From: Streptomyces albus subsp. chlorinus
GTDB lineage: Bacteria > Actinomycetota > Actinomycetes > Streptomycetales > Streptomycetaceae
Length of the DNA stretch: 34,189 bases
Direction of reading: 5' to 3'
Assembly: GCF_013302895.1 (NCBI RefSeq)
Contig: NZ_VJOK01000002.1
Coordinates: forward strand, 17,571 to 51,759
Both the position numbers and the translations under genes were made by a program. Positions 8,659 through 14,752 of the stretch are shown one piece after another; positions within the stretch are counted from its first letter, which is position 1; each line of letters opens with the position of its first letter. The notes beneath the pieces were generated by a model. The model had not been told where the DNA came from and ran no database searches. It saw only the letters and a program-made list of their open reading frames with translations.

Positions 8659-8692
8659 GGCCCCGGCCCCCACCGGAGTGGGGGCTGGGGCC
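8659..8692 (-). terminator. Intrinsic terminator after 143-aa gene
   Basis: 15-bp arms (GGCCCCGGCCCCCAC) with one mismatch around CGGA, followed on the minus strand by TTTCC. It lies 34 bp past the stop codon at 8726. Confidence 0.85.
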
Positions 8693-8725
8693 TGCCGGTA
8701 CCGTGCCGGGCTCTCGCCCCGCGCC

Positions 8726-9157
8726 CTACGCCGCGTTCCCGCCGTGCACGTCCTTGTACAGGGGGCCGAACGCCACCCGCTCGACGTCGCCCAGCTCCTG
8801 CGGCTGCCGCAGGAGACGGTTCAGCCAGACGGACAGCCGGGACCTCCTGAGGAAGCCGGGGCCGAACTCGACGGTGACGTACCGGTACTCCACGTCCTTC
8901 AGGGCCTTGCCCAGCTCACCCGACTTGCTCTCCCCACCCGGGGGGTAGAGGGCCTGGGCCGCTGCCAGCTGATCGGCCGGGACCTCGAGGACCCACCGGT
9001 CCGAGCGCGGCTCCCACGGCCGCCGTCCCTCCCGGGGAACCTCCACCTCCAGCCGGGTGGAGCCCTTGCCCCGGCCCTCGTCCCACTCGGACGCGACTTT
9101 CACCACCACGCCCTCGAGCCCCAGGCGCCAGTAAGAGTGGTTGATCTCCGTCGACAT
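8726..9157 (-). CDS. 143-aa protein of unknown function
   Basis: ATG with GAGGAG upstream. A soluble, mixed alpha/beta composition with no signal peptide, membrane segment or Cys. The sequence opens MSTEINHSYWRLGLEGVVVK and contains LEVEVPREGRRPWEPRSDRW and VEYRYVTVEFGPGFL, so it looks beta-rich in the first two thirds. Family not recognised. It is loosely like the 158-aa protein at 13993 in size and in basic Tyr/Arg-rich segments, though I cannot show homology by eye. It sits alone between leader hairpin R4 and a U-tract terminator, between the two MFS units. Confidence 0.85.
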   Translation of the reverse strand: MSTEINHSYWRLGLEGVVVKVASEWDEGRGKGSTRLEVEVPREGRRPWEPRSDRWVLEVPADQLAAAQALYPPGGESKSGELGKALKDVEYRYVTVEFGPGFLRRSRLSVWLNRLLRQPQELGDVERVAFGPLYKDVHGGNAA

Positions 9158-9162
9158 GACAG

Positions 9163-9345
9163 CTCCTCTGCTGAAGACAGCCGGGGAGCGGCCCGTTCGG
9201 GCTGCCCTGGGCGTCGGTGCCCTTCCCGGCACGATGCCGCCCGCACCGCGACGGGACCGGGGGGCAACTGCGGCGAAGCCGTGGTTGCCCCCCGGTTCTG
9301 GCGCGGTGCAGGCTCGCGGGCCGGGAAGGACACGGACGCAGGGGG
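9163..9345 (-). promoter_or_regulatory. Leader hairpin element R4 (before 143-aa gene)
   Basis: The outer stem pairs GCGTCGGTG with CACGGACGC and CCTTCCCGGC with GCCGGGAAGG (9211-9230 with 9320-9339). The internal loop is GCC-gccc-GCACCGC/GCGGTGC-a-GGC. The inner stem is ACCGGGGGGCAAC with its complement and is tipped by a UUCG-like loop in RNA sense. The right half is almost identical to R8. Pairing down to the ribosome site is not clear here. Confidence 0.75.
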
Positions 9346-9921
9346 CTCACCCACACGGGCACTCCCGCCGGAAGCACCAGGGCGCGGGCGCCGGCTCGGG
9401 CGAGCCGGCTCGGGCGGCCCGGTAGCCGGGTGGCTTCGGAGTCAGGCGGTCCAGCTCGCCCGGCCGCCGCCCTTCCGCCCGCGCGTAAGCCGAACTCGGG
9501 GGCACCTGTCGGGACGTGCCGAGAGTGCCGCCGGCGGTCGGCGGTCGGCCGGCCGTCCACGCGTCGGGCCGAGCGCTGCTCGCGACGCAGCACGAACAGC
9601 GCCGTAAGCCACACCGCGGCCACAACCGCCGCGCCCACGGCGGCCAGCGGCCGGCAGACGGAGACGGCAGACGGCAGACGGCAGACGGCAGACGACGCGA
9701 TGACACCGCTGGCCGCGGCCTGGTCGTGGCCGGCATAGGGCCGGCTACGCACACACGGAGCACACGCCCGCCCAGCTGCGGAAGACGTGGCCGGCTCGAC
9801 GAGCCGCAGCGCAGCGCCCGAGGCTCCTGCCCACAGGCGCAGACACCACCGAACAGGCCCGGCACCGGGTCCCACGGAAGCCGACAACGGGACCGTGGGG
9901 CATCCGGCCGCACAGGGAAAA
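9346..9921. other. Gene-free stretch with a 7-bp tandem repeat
   Basis: About 575 bp without a supported gene. A GGCAGAC tandem repeat runs from about 9655 to 9700. A minus-strand frame around 9480-9690 encodes one plausible membrane helix but has no ribosome site and contains a TTA codon, so it may be a decayed gene. The promoter of the R4 unit is probably in the left part. Confidence 0.4.
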
Positions 9922-9955
9922 GGGCCCCGGCGCCGCGCCCGCGGCGCCGGGGCCC
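9922..9955 (-). terminator. Intrinsic terminator after MFS gene 2
   Basis: 16-bp perfect arms (GGGCCCCGGCGCCGCG) with a 2-nt loop, followed on the minus strand by TTTTCCC. A second hairpin with 17-bp arms lies at 9967-10004 right after the stop, mirroring the pair after MFS gene 1. Confidence 0.88.
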
Positions 9956-10006
9956 GTCACCGGCCGGTCGGGCCGCTGCCCGCCGAAGCGGGCAGCGGCC
10001 CGACGC

Positions 10007-11308
10007 TCAGCCGGTGGGCTCCTTCACCTCGGCCCTCTCCTTCGGAGCCTCGTCGACCTGCGGGGTGATCGCCCGGAAGTCCTTCCGGAACACCGTGCCC
10101 TGAGCCACCAGGGTGAACAGCACGGCGGGCGCGATCAGCACGGTCAGCCCGGAGGCGCCCACGACGGCACCCCAGACACTCCCGCCCAGAGCGCTCCCCG
10201 CCCTGATACTCGCGCCGCTGATCGCCTTCGCCCGGCTGCGGAACTCCTCCGCGGGCAACCCGTAGGAGAGCTTCCCGGTCTCCGCCAGGATCAACGCCCC
10301 GGCGAATCCGCAAACGGCCCAGGCAGCCACCATGACCGGGAACGGTGCGGTCAGGGCCAGCGCCAACAGCTGCGGCACGATCAGGCCGCACGCCACGGAC
10401 AGGACCACCGAGGGCCGTACCCGCTCGACCACGTACACCGCGACGAGGCTCCCGACGACGCCTCCGACCGCCGCCGCGCTGGCGAGCGCCTGCAACGCCC
10501 CCGGGCCGGCGCCGGTCTCCTTGGCCCACACGGGCAGGAACACGCCGTTCATCGGGGCGACGAGGAACTCCACGAAAGCCAGCGTCAGGTGCAGCCTGAC
10601 GAGCAGGCCGTTGCCGAAGAAGTACTTGAACCCTTCGCCCTGGCTCTTCCAGTACCCGGACGCCGCCCGGACGGGCTCCGGCTCCATGCCCCTCGGCAGT
10701 GCCAGGCCGGCAACCAGAGCGTTCACGGCGAACAGCGCCGCGACCACCACCAGACCGGTCAGCGCGAAGGGCGCCAGGAACGCGCCGAGTGAAGGAGAGA
10801 ACAGCTGGCCGGCCGTCAGCACCACAGCGCTCAGGCTGATACCGCGGCCCTCGGCGACACCGACATACCGCGCCCCCACGGGGGCCAGCAGGTCCTTCGC
10901 CAGAGTGCCCACACCGCCCGCGGCACCCACCAGCGCCAGGAGCGCCAGGAGCACCGGAATCGCCAGCCCGTCGACAGCGACGAGCACAGCCACCACGATG
11001 ATGCAGCTCAGCTGGATCGCAGCAGCGAGCGCCGCCGTCAGCCGCAGGCCCAAGCGGTCCACCACCGCCGGACCGGCCAGCAACCGTGCCGCAGCGGGCG
11101 GCGCCAGCTGCGCGGTGAGCGCCAGTCCGCTCAGGAACGCGCTGCCCGTCGTGGCGTACACGTACCACGGCATGGTCAGCATCAGGACGAACTCGGCGAC
11201 GGCGCCCGCGAGCGTCGCGACGATCACCGCCGTCAGCGGCATGAACTGCTTCGCGGCGGACAGTCGCAGACCCAAGTGGGGCAGGCCGCGAGGTTTTGAC
11301 AAGGACAT
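10007..11308 (-). CDS. MFS transporter 2
   Basis: 433 aa with about 12 membrane segments. The start is the ATG preceded by GGAGGTGTC; a longer frame upstream runs into the leader hairpin. It shares with transporter 1 a TTGSA segment in the first helices, the central SGYWKSQGEGFKYFFGNGLL loop, PMNGVFLPVWAKETGAGP, VRPSVVL and AEEFRSR, so the two are divergent paralogues rather than recent copies. The C-terminal tail is charged (DEAPKERAEVKEPTG). Substrate unknown. As with transporter 1 it is a one-gene unit with an R3-type leader hairpin and a double 3' hairpin. Confidence 0.92.
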   Translation of the reverse strand: MSLSKPRGLPHLGLRLSAAKQFMPLTAVIVATLAGAVAEFVLMLTMPWYVYATTGSAFLSGLALTAQLAPPAAARLLAGPAVVDRLGLRLTAALAAAIQLSCIIVVAVLVAVDGLAIPVLLALLALVGAAGGVGTLAKDLLAPVGARYVGVAEGRGISLSAVVLTAGQLFSPSLGAFLAPFALTGLVVVAALFAVNALVAGLALPRGMEPEPVRAASGYWKSQGEGFKYFFGNGLLVRLHLTLAFVEFLVAPMNGVFLPVWAKETGAGPGALQALASAAAVGGVVGSLVAVYVVERVRPSVVLSVACGLIVPQLLALALTAPFPVMVAAWAVCGFAGALILAETGKLSYGLPAEEFRSRAKAISGASIRAGSALGGSVWGAVVGASGLTVLIAPAVLFTLVAQGTVFRKDFRAITPQVDEAPKERAEVKEPTG

Positions 11309-11312
11309 GACA

Positions 11313-11523
11313 CCTCCAGGCGCGGAGGAGGCACCAACCCGGACGGGCTCCGGCGCCCCGCCGGGAACGTCCCGGCAGGGGCGCCATGGACAGGTGCCGG
11401 AGGCACCGGGGTGCGGCGAAGCAAACCCCGGTGCCTCCGGCACCTGTCACGCTCCAATGCCGGGACGTTCCCGGCGGGGTGGCGGAACCCGCACCCCCGC
11501 GAGCCCCCTCACGCGTTCAGGAG
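11313..11523 (-). promoter_or_regulatory. Leader hairpin element R5 (before MFS gene 2)
   Basis: The outer stem is 22 bp perfect (11356-11377 with 11458-11479). The inner stem is 22 bp perfect (ACAGGTGCCGGAGGCACC start). The internal loop, GCGCCATGG versus CACGCTCCAA, is the R3 subtype. Weaker pairing (CGCG plus CTCC with GGAG) reaches the ribosome site of the MFS gene. R3 and R5 are the only two of this subtype and both precede MFS genes. Confidence 0.82.
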
Positions 11524-11617
11524 ATGCTCAGCAGAAGAAGGTCACTTCACGGATCTCGCGTCCCTCACGTACCTCACGTACTTCACAGACCTCACAGACC
11601 TCACAGACCTCGCGACC

Positions 11618-11800
11618 TCACGCGGCCACCGGACGGCCACCGGCCGACTCCACGAACAGACACCGCCGATCCGGCATCACCACCACCTCATCACCGGACA
11701 GCCCGCACTCCGGCCGGCACTCCACCGGACACCACACGACCCGTTTGCCGCCGACACGCCCTCGCAGCCACACAAGCCGGCCGGCCCCGACGTGCAGCAC
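11618..11800 (-). CDS. Possible 60-aa Cys-containing protein (uncertain)
   Basis: A GTG-started frame with strongly GC-rich third positions, encoding GRLVWLRGRVGGKRVVWCPV, then ECRPECG and VVVMPDRRCLFVES. The composition looks genuine for this GC class, but the ribosome site is poor (GGGGGC only 2 nt away) and the start lies close to the terminator of the preceding gene. No family recognised. A 9-bp tandem repeat (CCTCACAGA type) follows the stop at 11566-11617. It may be a real small gene or a remnant. Confidence 0.35.
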   Translation of the reverse strand: MLHVGAGRLVWLRGRVGGKRVVWCPVECRPECGLSGDEVVVMPDRRCLFVESAGGRPVAA

Positions 11801-11835
11801 GCCCCCGTATGCCCCAGGCCGAGAACGCAAAAAGA

Positions 11836-11870
11836 CCCGGTGCCCGCCGAAGTGACCGGCGGACACCGGG
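11836..11870 (-). terminator. Intrinsic terminator after Ser/Gly-repeat gene
   Basis: 13-bp arms (CCCGGTGCCCGCC) with one mismatch and a 9-nt loop, followed on the minus strand by TCTTTTTGC. A second hairpin, GCTCAGCCGCAC with its complement, lies at 11881-11910. Confidence 0.87.
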
Positions 11871-11927
11871 AGCCCCGGCCGCTCAGCCGCACCTCATCGT
11901 GCGGCTGAGCACCGACCGGGACCGGAC

Positions 11928-12290
11928 TCAGTCGCAGTCGTTGTGGTGCCAGAAGACGAAGAAGCTGAAGAAACCGCCACCGCTTCCACCGGACTTCGAC
12001 GAACCACCGGACTTCGACGAACCACCGGACTTCGACGAACCACCGGACTTCGACGAACCACCGGACCTCGACGAACCGCCGGACCTCGACCTGCCGCCGC
12101 CGCTGGTGGAGGACGATTTGGCGGACGTCGAAGCGGAGAACGCCGCGGTCGTCACCTTCGTTCCACCGACCCTGGTGGCGCTGCAGCCGCTGTCGCCGCC
12201 GCTGCGGATCAGCCCGATCAGCAGGATGAGAACAAGCACCACCCCGATGGCCACGATCACCTTCGGGAGCGGACTACGGCCCTGGCTCAT
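11928..12290 (-). CDS. Membrane-anchored Ser/Gly/Lys-repeat small protein
   Basis: 120 aa. ATG with GGAGG 6 nt upstream. Residues 10-28 (KVIVAIGVVLVLILLIGLI) form one membrane helix with a short basic N terminus. A Cys-containing linker follows, then about seven tandem hexapeptides of type GGSSKS/GGSSRS (residues 70-105), and a hydrophobic end, FFSFFVFWHHNDCD. The likely topology is an N-terminal anchor with an extracytoplasmic flexible, Ser-rich basic stalk. Family not recognised. The tail with His-His and Asp-Cys-Asp could bind metal. The 18-bp DNA repeat is recent enough to keep near-identical codons. It has its own leader hairpin R6 and double 3' hairpin. Confidence 0.82.
   Translation of the reverse strand: MSQGRSPLPKVIVAIGVVLVLILLIGLIRSGGDSGCSATRVGGTKVTTAAFSASTSAKSSSTSGGGRSRSGGSSRSGGSSKSGGSSKSGGSSKSGGSSKSGGSGGGFFSFFVFWHHNDCD
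11991..12092 (-). repeat. 18-bp tandem repeat inside the Ser/Gly-repeat gene
   Basis: Unit of type GGACTTCGACGAACCACC on the plus strand, about five to six copies, with the last two diverged (CTC for TTC, GCC for ACC). It encodes the GGSSKS hexapeptides, so copy number can change without a frameshift. Confidence 0.92.
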
Positions 12291-12297
12291 ACGATCC

Positions 12298-12496
12298 TCC
12301 CCTTGGCAGGGGACTCGCCGCTCTCTGCGGCGGGTGGTGGTCCCCTGTCCGTCGCGTGCCGTCCGTACTGCGCCGGGGCGGGAGGCAACCGGGGGAGGAA
12401 CGAGCCCGGTTGCCTCCCACCCCGGCGTGGTACAGGCTCAAAGCGGTGGACAGGGGACCACCACCCGCCGCGCTTGGCACGGCCGCCTCAAAGGGA
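12298..12496 (-). promoter_or_regulatory. Leader hairpin element R6 (before Ser/Gly-repeat gene)
   Basis: The outer stem is 24 bp perfect (12327-12350 with 12448-12471). The internal loop is GCC-gtcc-GTACtgCGCC/GGCGtgGTAC-a-GGC. The inner stem is GCGCCGGGGCGGGAGGCAAC with its complement, one mismatch. At the base TCCCCTT near the ribosome site faces AAAGGGA at 12490-12496. Confidence 0.82.
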
Positions 12497-12575
12497 CAGT
12501 CGCGACGTGAAGCCGCGGCGTCTCGGCAGGAGCACGTGTCGGCCGCTCGTCCGACGGCGCCAGAGCCTGTCACCT

Positions 12576-12598
12576 CCCCGGGCCGTGGCCGCCCGGGG
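12576..12598 (-). terminator. Hairpin after 32-aa gene
   Basis: 8-bp perfect arms (CCCCGGGC) with a 7-nt loop, 43 bp past the stop. It is shorter than the other terminators and has no clear U-tract. Confidence 0.6.
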
Positions 12599-12640
12599 GA
12601 CGGTCACGTCGGGGCCGTGGTGCTCGGCGCCGTCGGAGCC

Positions 12641-12739
12641 TCAGCAGTCCCCGCAGGGCGTGAGCCCGACCCAGTTCCCGTCATCGTCGACGATCACGAT
12701 CCTGCCCCGGCCGTTGCAGGTACTGCACGTATCCGCCAT
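12641..12739 (-). CDS. 32-aa double-CxxC peptide
   Basis: ATG with GAAGGAG 6 nt upstream. It reads MADTCSTCNGRGRIVIVDDD and ends PCGDC. The two CxxC pairs (residues 5-8 and 29-32) around a short beta hairpin resemble one half of a DnaJ-type zinc ribbon (CxxCxGxG) and would fit a single zinc site. Its function could be a tiny zinc-dependent DNA, RNA or protein binder, or a Cys-rich precursor. The motif is seen; the function is unknown. It is flanked by a terminator-like hairpin downstream and a 20-bp-arm hairpin upstream. Confidence 0.78.
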   Translation of the reverse strand: MADTCSTCNGRGRIVIVDDDGNWVGLTPCGDC

Positions 12740-12789
12740 GGTGCGCTCCTTCTCCCAGCTCTGCCGGGGGCGGTGGCCTCCGGCCGGAC

Positions 12790-12843
12790 GTTACCCGCCG
12801 CCGCCGGCCCGCTCGACGCGGCCGGCCGGCGGCGGCGGGTAAC
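12790..12843 (-). promoter_or_regulatory. Leader hairpin before 32-aa gene
   Basis: 20-bp perfect arms (GTTACCCGCCGCCGCCGGCC) with a 14-nt loop. It lies about 50 bp upstream of the 32-aa start and is simpler than R1-R11: no asymmetric GCC/A-GGC internal loop was found. Confidence 0.7.
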
Positions 12844-12847
12844 GGCT

Positions 12848-12873
12848 GCGGCGCGGGCCGGAGCCCGCGCCGC
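12848..12873 (-). terminator. Hairpin after 55-aa gene
   Basis: 11-bp perfect arms (GCGGCGCGGGC) around CGGA, 6 bp past the stop at 12880. Confidence 0.75.
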
Positions 12874-12879
12874 GACCGC

Positions 12880-13047
12880 TCAGACGAGATCGCCGCGGAA
12901 CCAGTTCAGAATGTCGCGGAAGAAGCCGGCGAGACCGGTGACAGCGTCCCAGATCCAGGCGAAGAAGCCGCCGGGCCTGGAACGGTCACGCACGTAGGAC
13001 CGCCGTCGGGACACGCGCCGGGCACGCCGGGAGCCTGTCAATGACAT
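12880..13047 (-). CDS. 55-aa peptide: Arg-rich N terminus, amphipathic aromatic C terminus
   Basis: ATG with GGAGGGG 6 nt upstream. The first half is strongly basic (SRRARRVSRRRSYVRDRSR). The second half is hydrophobic and aromatic, alternating with acidic residues (GFFAWIWDAVTGLAGFFRDI, then LNWFRGDLV), which would make a membrane-associating amphipathic helix. The layout resembles a cationic antimicrobial or membrane-active peptide, or a nucleic-acid-binding tail on a membrane helix. Family not recognised. It is a single-gene unit with hairpins at both ends. Confidence 0.75.
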   Translation of the reverse strand: MSLTGSRRARRVSRRRSYVRDRSRPGGFFAWIWDAVTGLAGFFRDILNWFRGDLV

Positions 13048-13071
13048 GGAAACCCCTCCGTGGAGACCGCG

Positions 13072-13100
13072 GGTTGCCCGCCCCTAGCGGGCGGGCAACC
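13072..13100 (-). promoter_or_regulatory. Leader hairpin before 55-aa gene
   Basis: 12-bp perfect arms (GGTTGCCCGCCC) with a 5-nt loop, ending about 25 bp upstream of the start codon and close to the ribosome site. Confidence 0.65.
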
Positions 13101-13105
13101 GTGAC

Positions 13106-13136
13106 CCGGCGCCCGCCGCGGTGCGACGGGCGCCGG
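13106..13136 (-). terminator. Hairpin after 42-aa Cys peptide gene
   Basis: 10-bp perfect arms (CCGGCGCCCG) with an 11-nt loop, 15 bp past the stop. Confidence 0.72.
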
Positions 13137-13151
13137 AAGGCACCGACCGGT

Positions 13152-13280
13152 TCAGTTGCCGCACAGTTGGCAGGTCCTGGAACCGGCGACGTACACGCAG
13201 GGCCCGCCCGAGGGCCTCTCCGGGCACGAGTTCCTCAGGATCGCCTTCGCCTGCAGGGACTTCAGCACACGCTTCCGCAT
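13152..13280 (-). CDS. 42-aa four-cysteine basic peptide
   Basis: ATG with AGAGAGGAA upstream. The N terminus (MRKRVLKSLQAKAILRNS) is basic and amphipathic. The C-terminal 24 residues hold four Cys, at 19, 28, 37 and 40 (CPERPSGGPC, then TCQLCGN at the end). The layout fits a leader plus a Cys-rich core, or a small zinc-binding protein (C-x8-C-x8-CxxC). Family not recognised. Leader hairpin R7 covers its ribosome site. Confidence 0.78.
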   Translation of the reverse strand: MRKRVLKSLQAKAILRNSCPERPSGGPCVYVAGSRTCQLCGN

Positions 13281-13284
13281 GACT

Positions 13285-13486
13285 GTTTCCTCTCTGCCGG
13301 AGAGGGGATGGCCGCACTCTGCGGTCCGTGGTGGCCCCTGCCCGGCGCAGCCGATACGCCCCGGGGGCGGGGTGGGGGCAAACCGCTCTTTGGTTTGCGG
13401 CCACCCCGCCCCCGGGGCAGGCTGCAAGCGGCGGGCAGGGGCCACCACGGACCACCACGAGCGGGGCCCCTCGACCGGGGAGGAAC
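13285..13486 (-). promoter_or_regulatory. Leader hairpin element R7 (before 42-aa Cys peptide gene)
   Basis: The outer stem is 22 bp perfect (13323-13344 with 13432-13453). At the base TTCCTC plus CCGG (ribosome-site complement) face CCGG plus GAGGAA. The internal loop is GCC-gatac/a-GGC. The inner hairpin is nearly identical to R1 and R2, including the CAAACC-gctctt-TGGTTTG tip. Confidence 0.85.
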
Positions 13487-13570
13487 GGGCGCCACGAAGC
13501 CCACACAGGCCGCCGGATGCGAACGCCCAAGCACAGCGGCGGTCCCAACAAGGCGAGTGAAGCCGAACCG

Positions 13571-13702
13571 GTTTCCGCCCCCGGCAGGGGAAGCGCAGGC
13601 GGGGCAACCGCTGCGAAGCCGCAGTTGCCGCCCCCGGTTCTGGCGTGATGCAGGCTCGCGGGCCGGGACGTGATGCAGGCTCGCGGGCCGGGAAGGGCGG
13701 AC
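13571..13702 (-). promoter_or_regulatory. Orphan, rearranged hairpin element R8
   Basis: The inner stem GGCAACcGCTGC pairs with GCaGTTGCC, and the right arm is almost identical to R4 (CCCCGGTTCTGGCG). A 25-bp segment beginning TGATGCAGGCTCGCGGGC is duplicated in tandem (13645-13694). No supported gene lies between R8 and R7, so it looks like the leader of a lost or decayed unit. Confidence 0.65.
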
Positions 13703-13870
13703 GCCCGGGGCAGCCGCACGAGCCCCACGAAGGAACCCCACGAAAAGAACCCCACCGCGCAGGAACTCGGTGGGGCGGAACGGCGGCTGCGGCCGCCGGG
13801 CGCTCACACCGGTACCGGCCTCGAACCCGCCCGAGCACAGTCGGCAACCAGCCGGCCCCAGCACGACGAA

Positions 13871-13907
13871 GGCCCCGGCACCGCCGCCGAACGGCGGCGC
13901 CGGGGCC
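13871..13907 (-). terminator. Hairpin terminator after 158-aa gene
   Basis: 16-bp arms with one mismatch (GGCCCCGGC core) and a 5-nt loop. A second hairpin with 13-bp arms, CCCCGGAGCGGGC, lies at 13948-13977 just past the stop. Confidence 0.82.
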
Positions 13908-13992
13908 AACTCCCTCACCAGGCCCGGTGGACCCCGACGAAACCCGGCCCCGGAGCGGGCCACTGCCCGCTCCGGGGACCCAGCCACTGCCC

Positions 13993-14469
13993 CTAGGCGG
14001 CCTCCGCCTTGCGGACCGCCATGAAGGCGTCCTTCGGAGCATCGAAGTCGATCTTCCTCGTCACCACCTTGATCCCGGTGTCGTCCCCGCCGGCCTTCCC
14101 GGCCGCCCGGAGGGTCACGAACGGAACCCGGACGACGCGGTAGGGGCGGTGGTTCAGCCGGTACATCTTCTTGTTCCTGCGCGAGGTGTACTCAGAGCGC
14201 TTCGGGAACAGCTTGCTGAACTCCTCGATCTGCTGTTCCGGGACGCTGACGGTGTACCTGTCGCGCACGATCTCGTGGTCCCGGCGCTCGTCCGGCAGGT
14301 GTTCGAGCATCGGGTCCTCGATCGGCTCCCCCTCCCGAGGGACCACGAGAGTGAAGAAGGCCCAGGACCCGTCCAGTGCCATGTAGGGGTTCTCGACGTA
14401 CCCGATGAGGGTACGGGGCTCGTGGTAGCCGTCGGGGTAGCGCTCGTCCTGGGTGCGCCTCACGGGCAT
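13993..14469 (-). CDS. 158-aa protein of unknown function
   Basis: ATG with AGGAGG 6 nt upstream. Soluble and charged, with no signal peptide, membrane segment or Cys. The N-terminal half contains GYVENPYMALDGSWAFFTLV and VVPREGEPIEDPMLEHLPDE. The second half is very basic and Tyr-rich (KRSEYTSRRNKKMYRLNHRP, then YRVVRVPFVTL). Family not recognised. The composition would suit a nucleic-acid or peptide binding role, but this is not shown. Own unit: leader R9 upstream, double hairpin downstream. Confidence 0.85.
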   Translation of the reverse strand: MPVRRTQDERYPDGYHEPRTLIGYVENPYMALDGSWAFFTLVVPREGEPIEDPMLEHLPDERRDHEIVRDRYTVSVPEQQIEEFSKLFPKRSEYTSRRNKKMYRLNHRPYRVVRVPFVTLRAAGKAGGDDTGIKVVTRKIDFDAPKDAFMAVRKAEAA

Positions 14470-14510
14470 GGTTTCCTCCTGTGCGGTGGCCGGGAGGGGT
14501 GGCCGCCCGA

Positions 14511-14661
14511 TGCGGCCCGGGGCTCTGTGGTCCCCTTCCCGGTGATCGGCCGACAGCGCCGCGCCGGGGTGGGGGTCAACCGAGCGCTTTTTGCTCGGTT
14601 GACCCCCACCCCGGTGTGGTGCAGGCTCAGGCACCGGGAAGGGGGGCGCAGAGCCCCCGCA
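14511..14661 (-). promoter_or_regulatory. Leader hairpin element R9 (before 158-aa gene)
   Basis: The outer stem pairs GGGGCTCTG with CAGAGCCCC and CCCTTCCCGGTG with its complement (core 14519-14657). The internal loop is GCC-gaca/a-GGC. The inner stem keeps pairing through three G-T wobbles (GCGCCGCGCCGGGG with CCCCGGTGTGGTGC). The tip is CCGAGC-gcttttt-GCTCGG. Confidence 0.82.
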
Positions 14662-14752
14662 CCGACAGCGGTTGGCCGCTTCTCACGGCCCGGCCCGGGG
14701 GAACAGCGGCCGGGCGGCGCACGCTCGCACAGGGCTCGCCTCTACGAGGCAC

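Noticed and set aside
9480..9690. A minus-strand stretch that would encode one membrane helix (LAAVGAAVVAAVWLTALFVL)
   Set aside because: There is no ribosome site, the start is undefined, a tandem repeat lies inside the N terminus, and a TTA codon is present. At most it is a gene remnant.
11566..11617. Tandem repeats here, at 9655-9700 and at 17561-17619, as possible CRISPR arrays
   Set aside because: The units are 7-9 bp without spacers, so they are simple tandem repeats. No cas genes are present.
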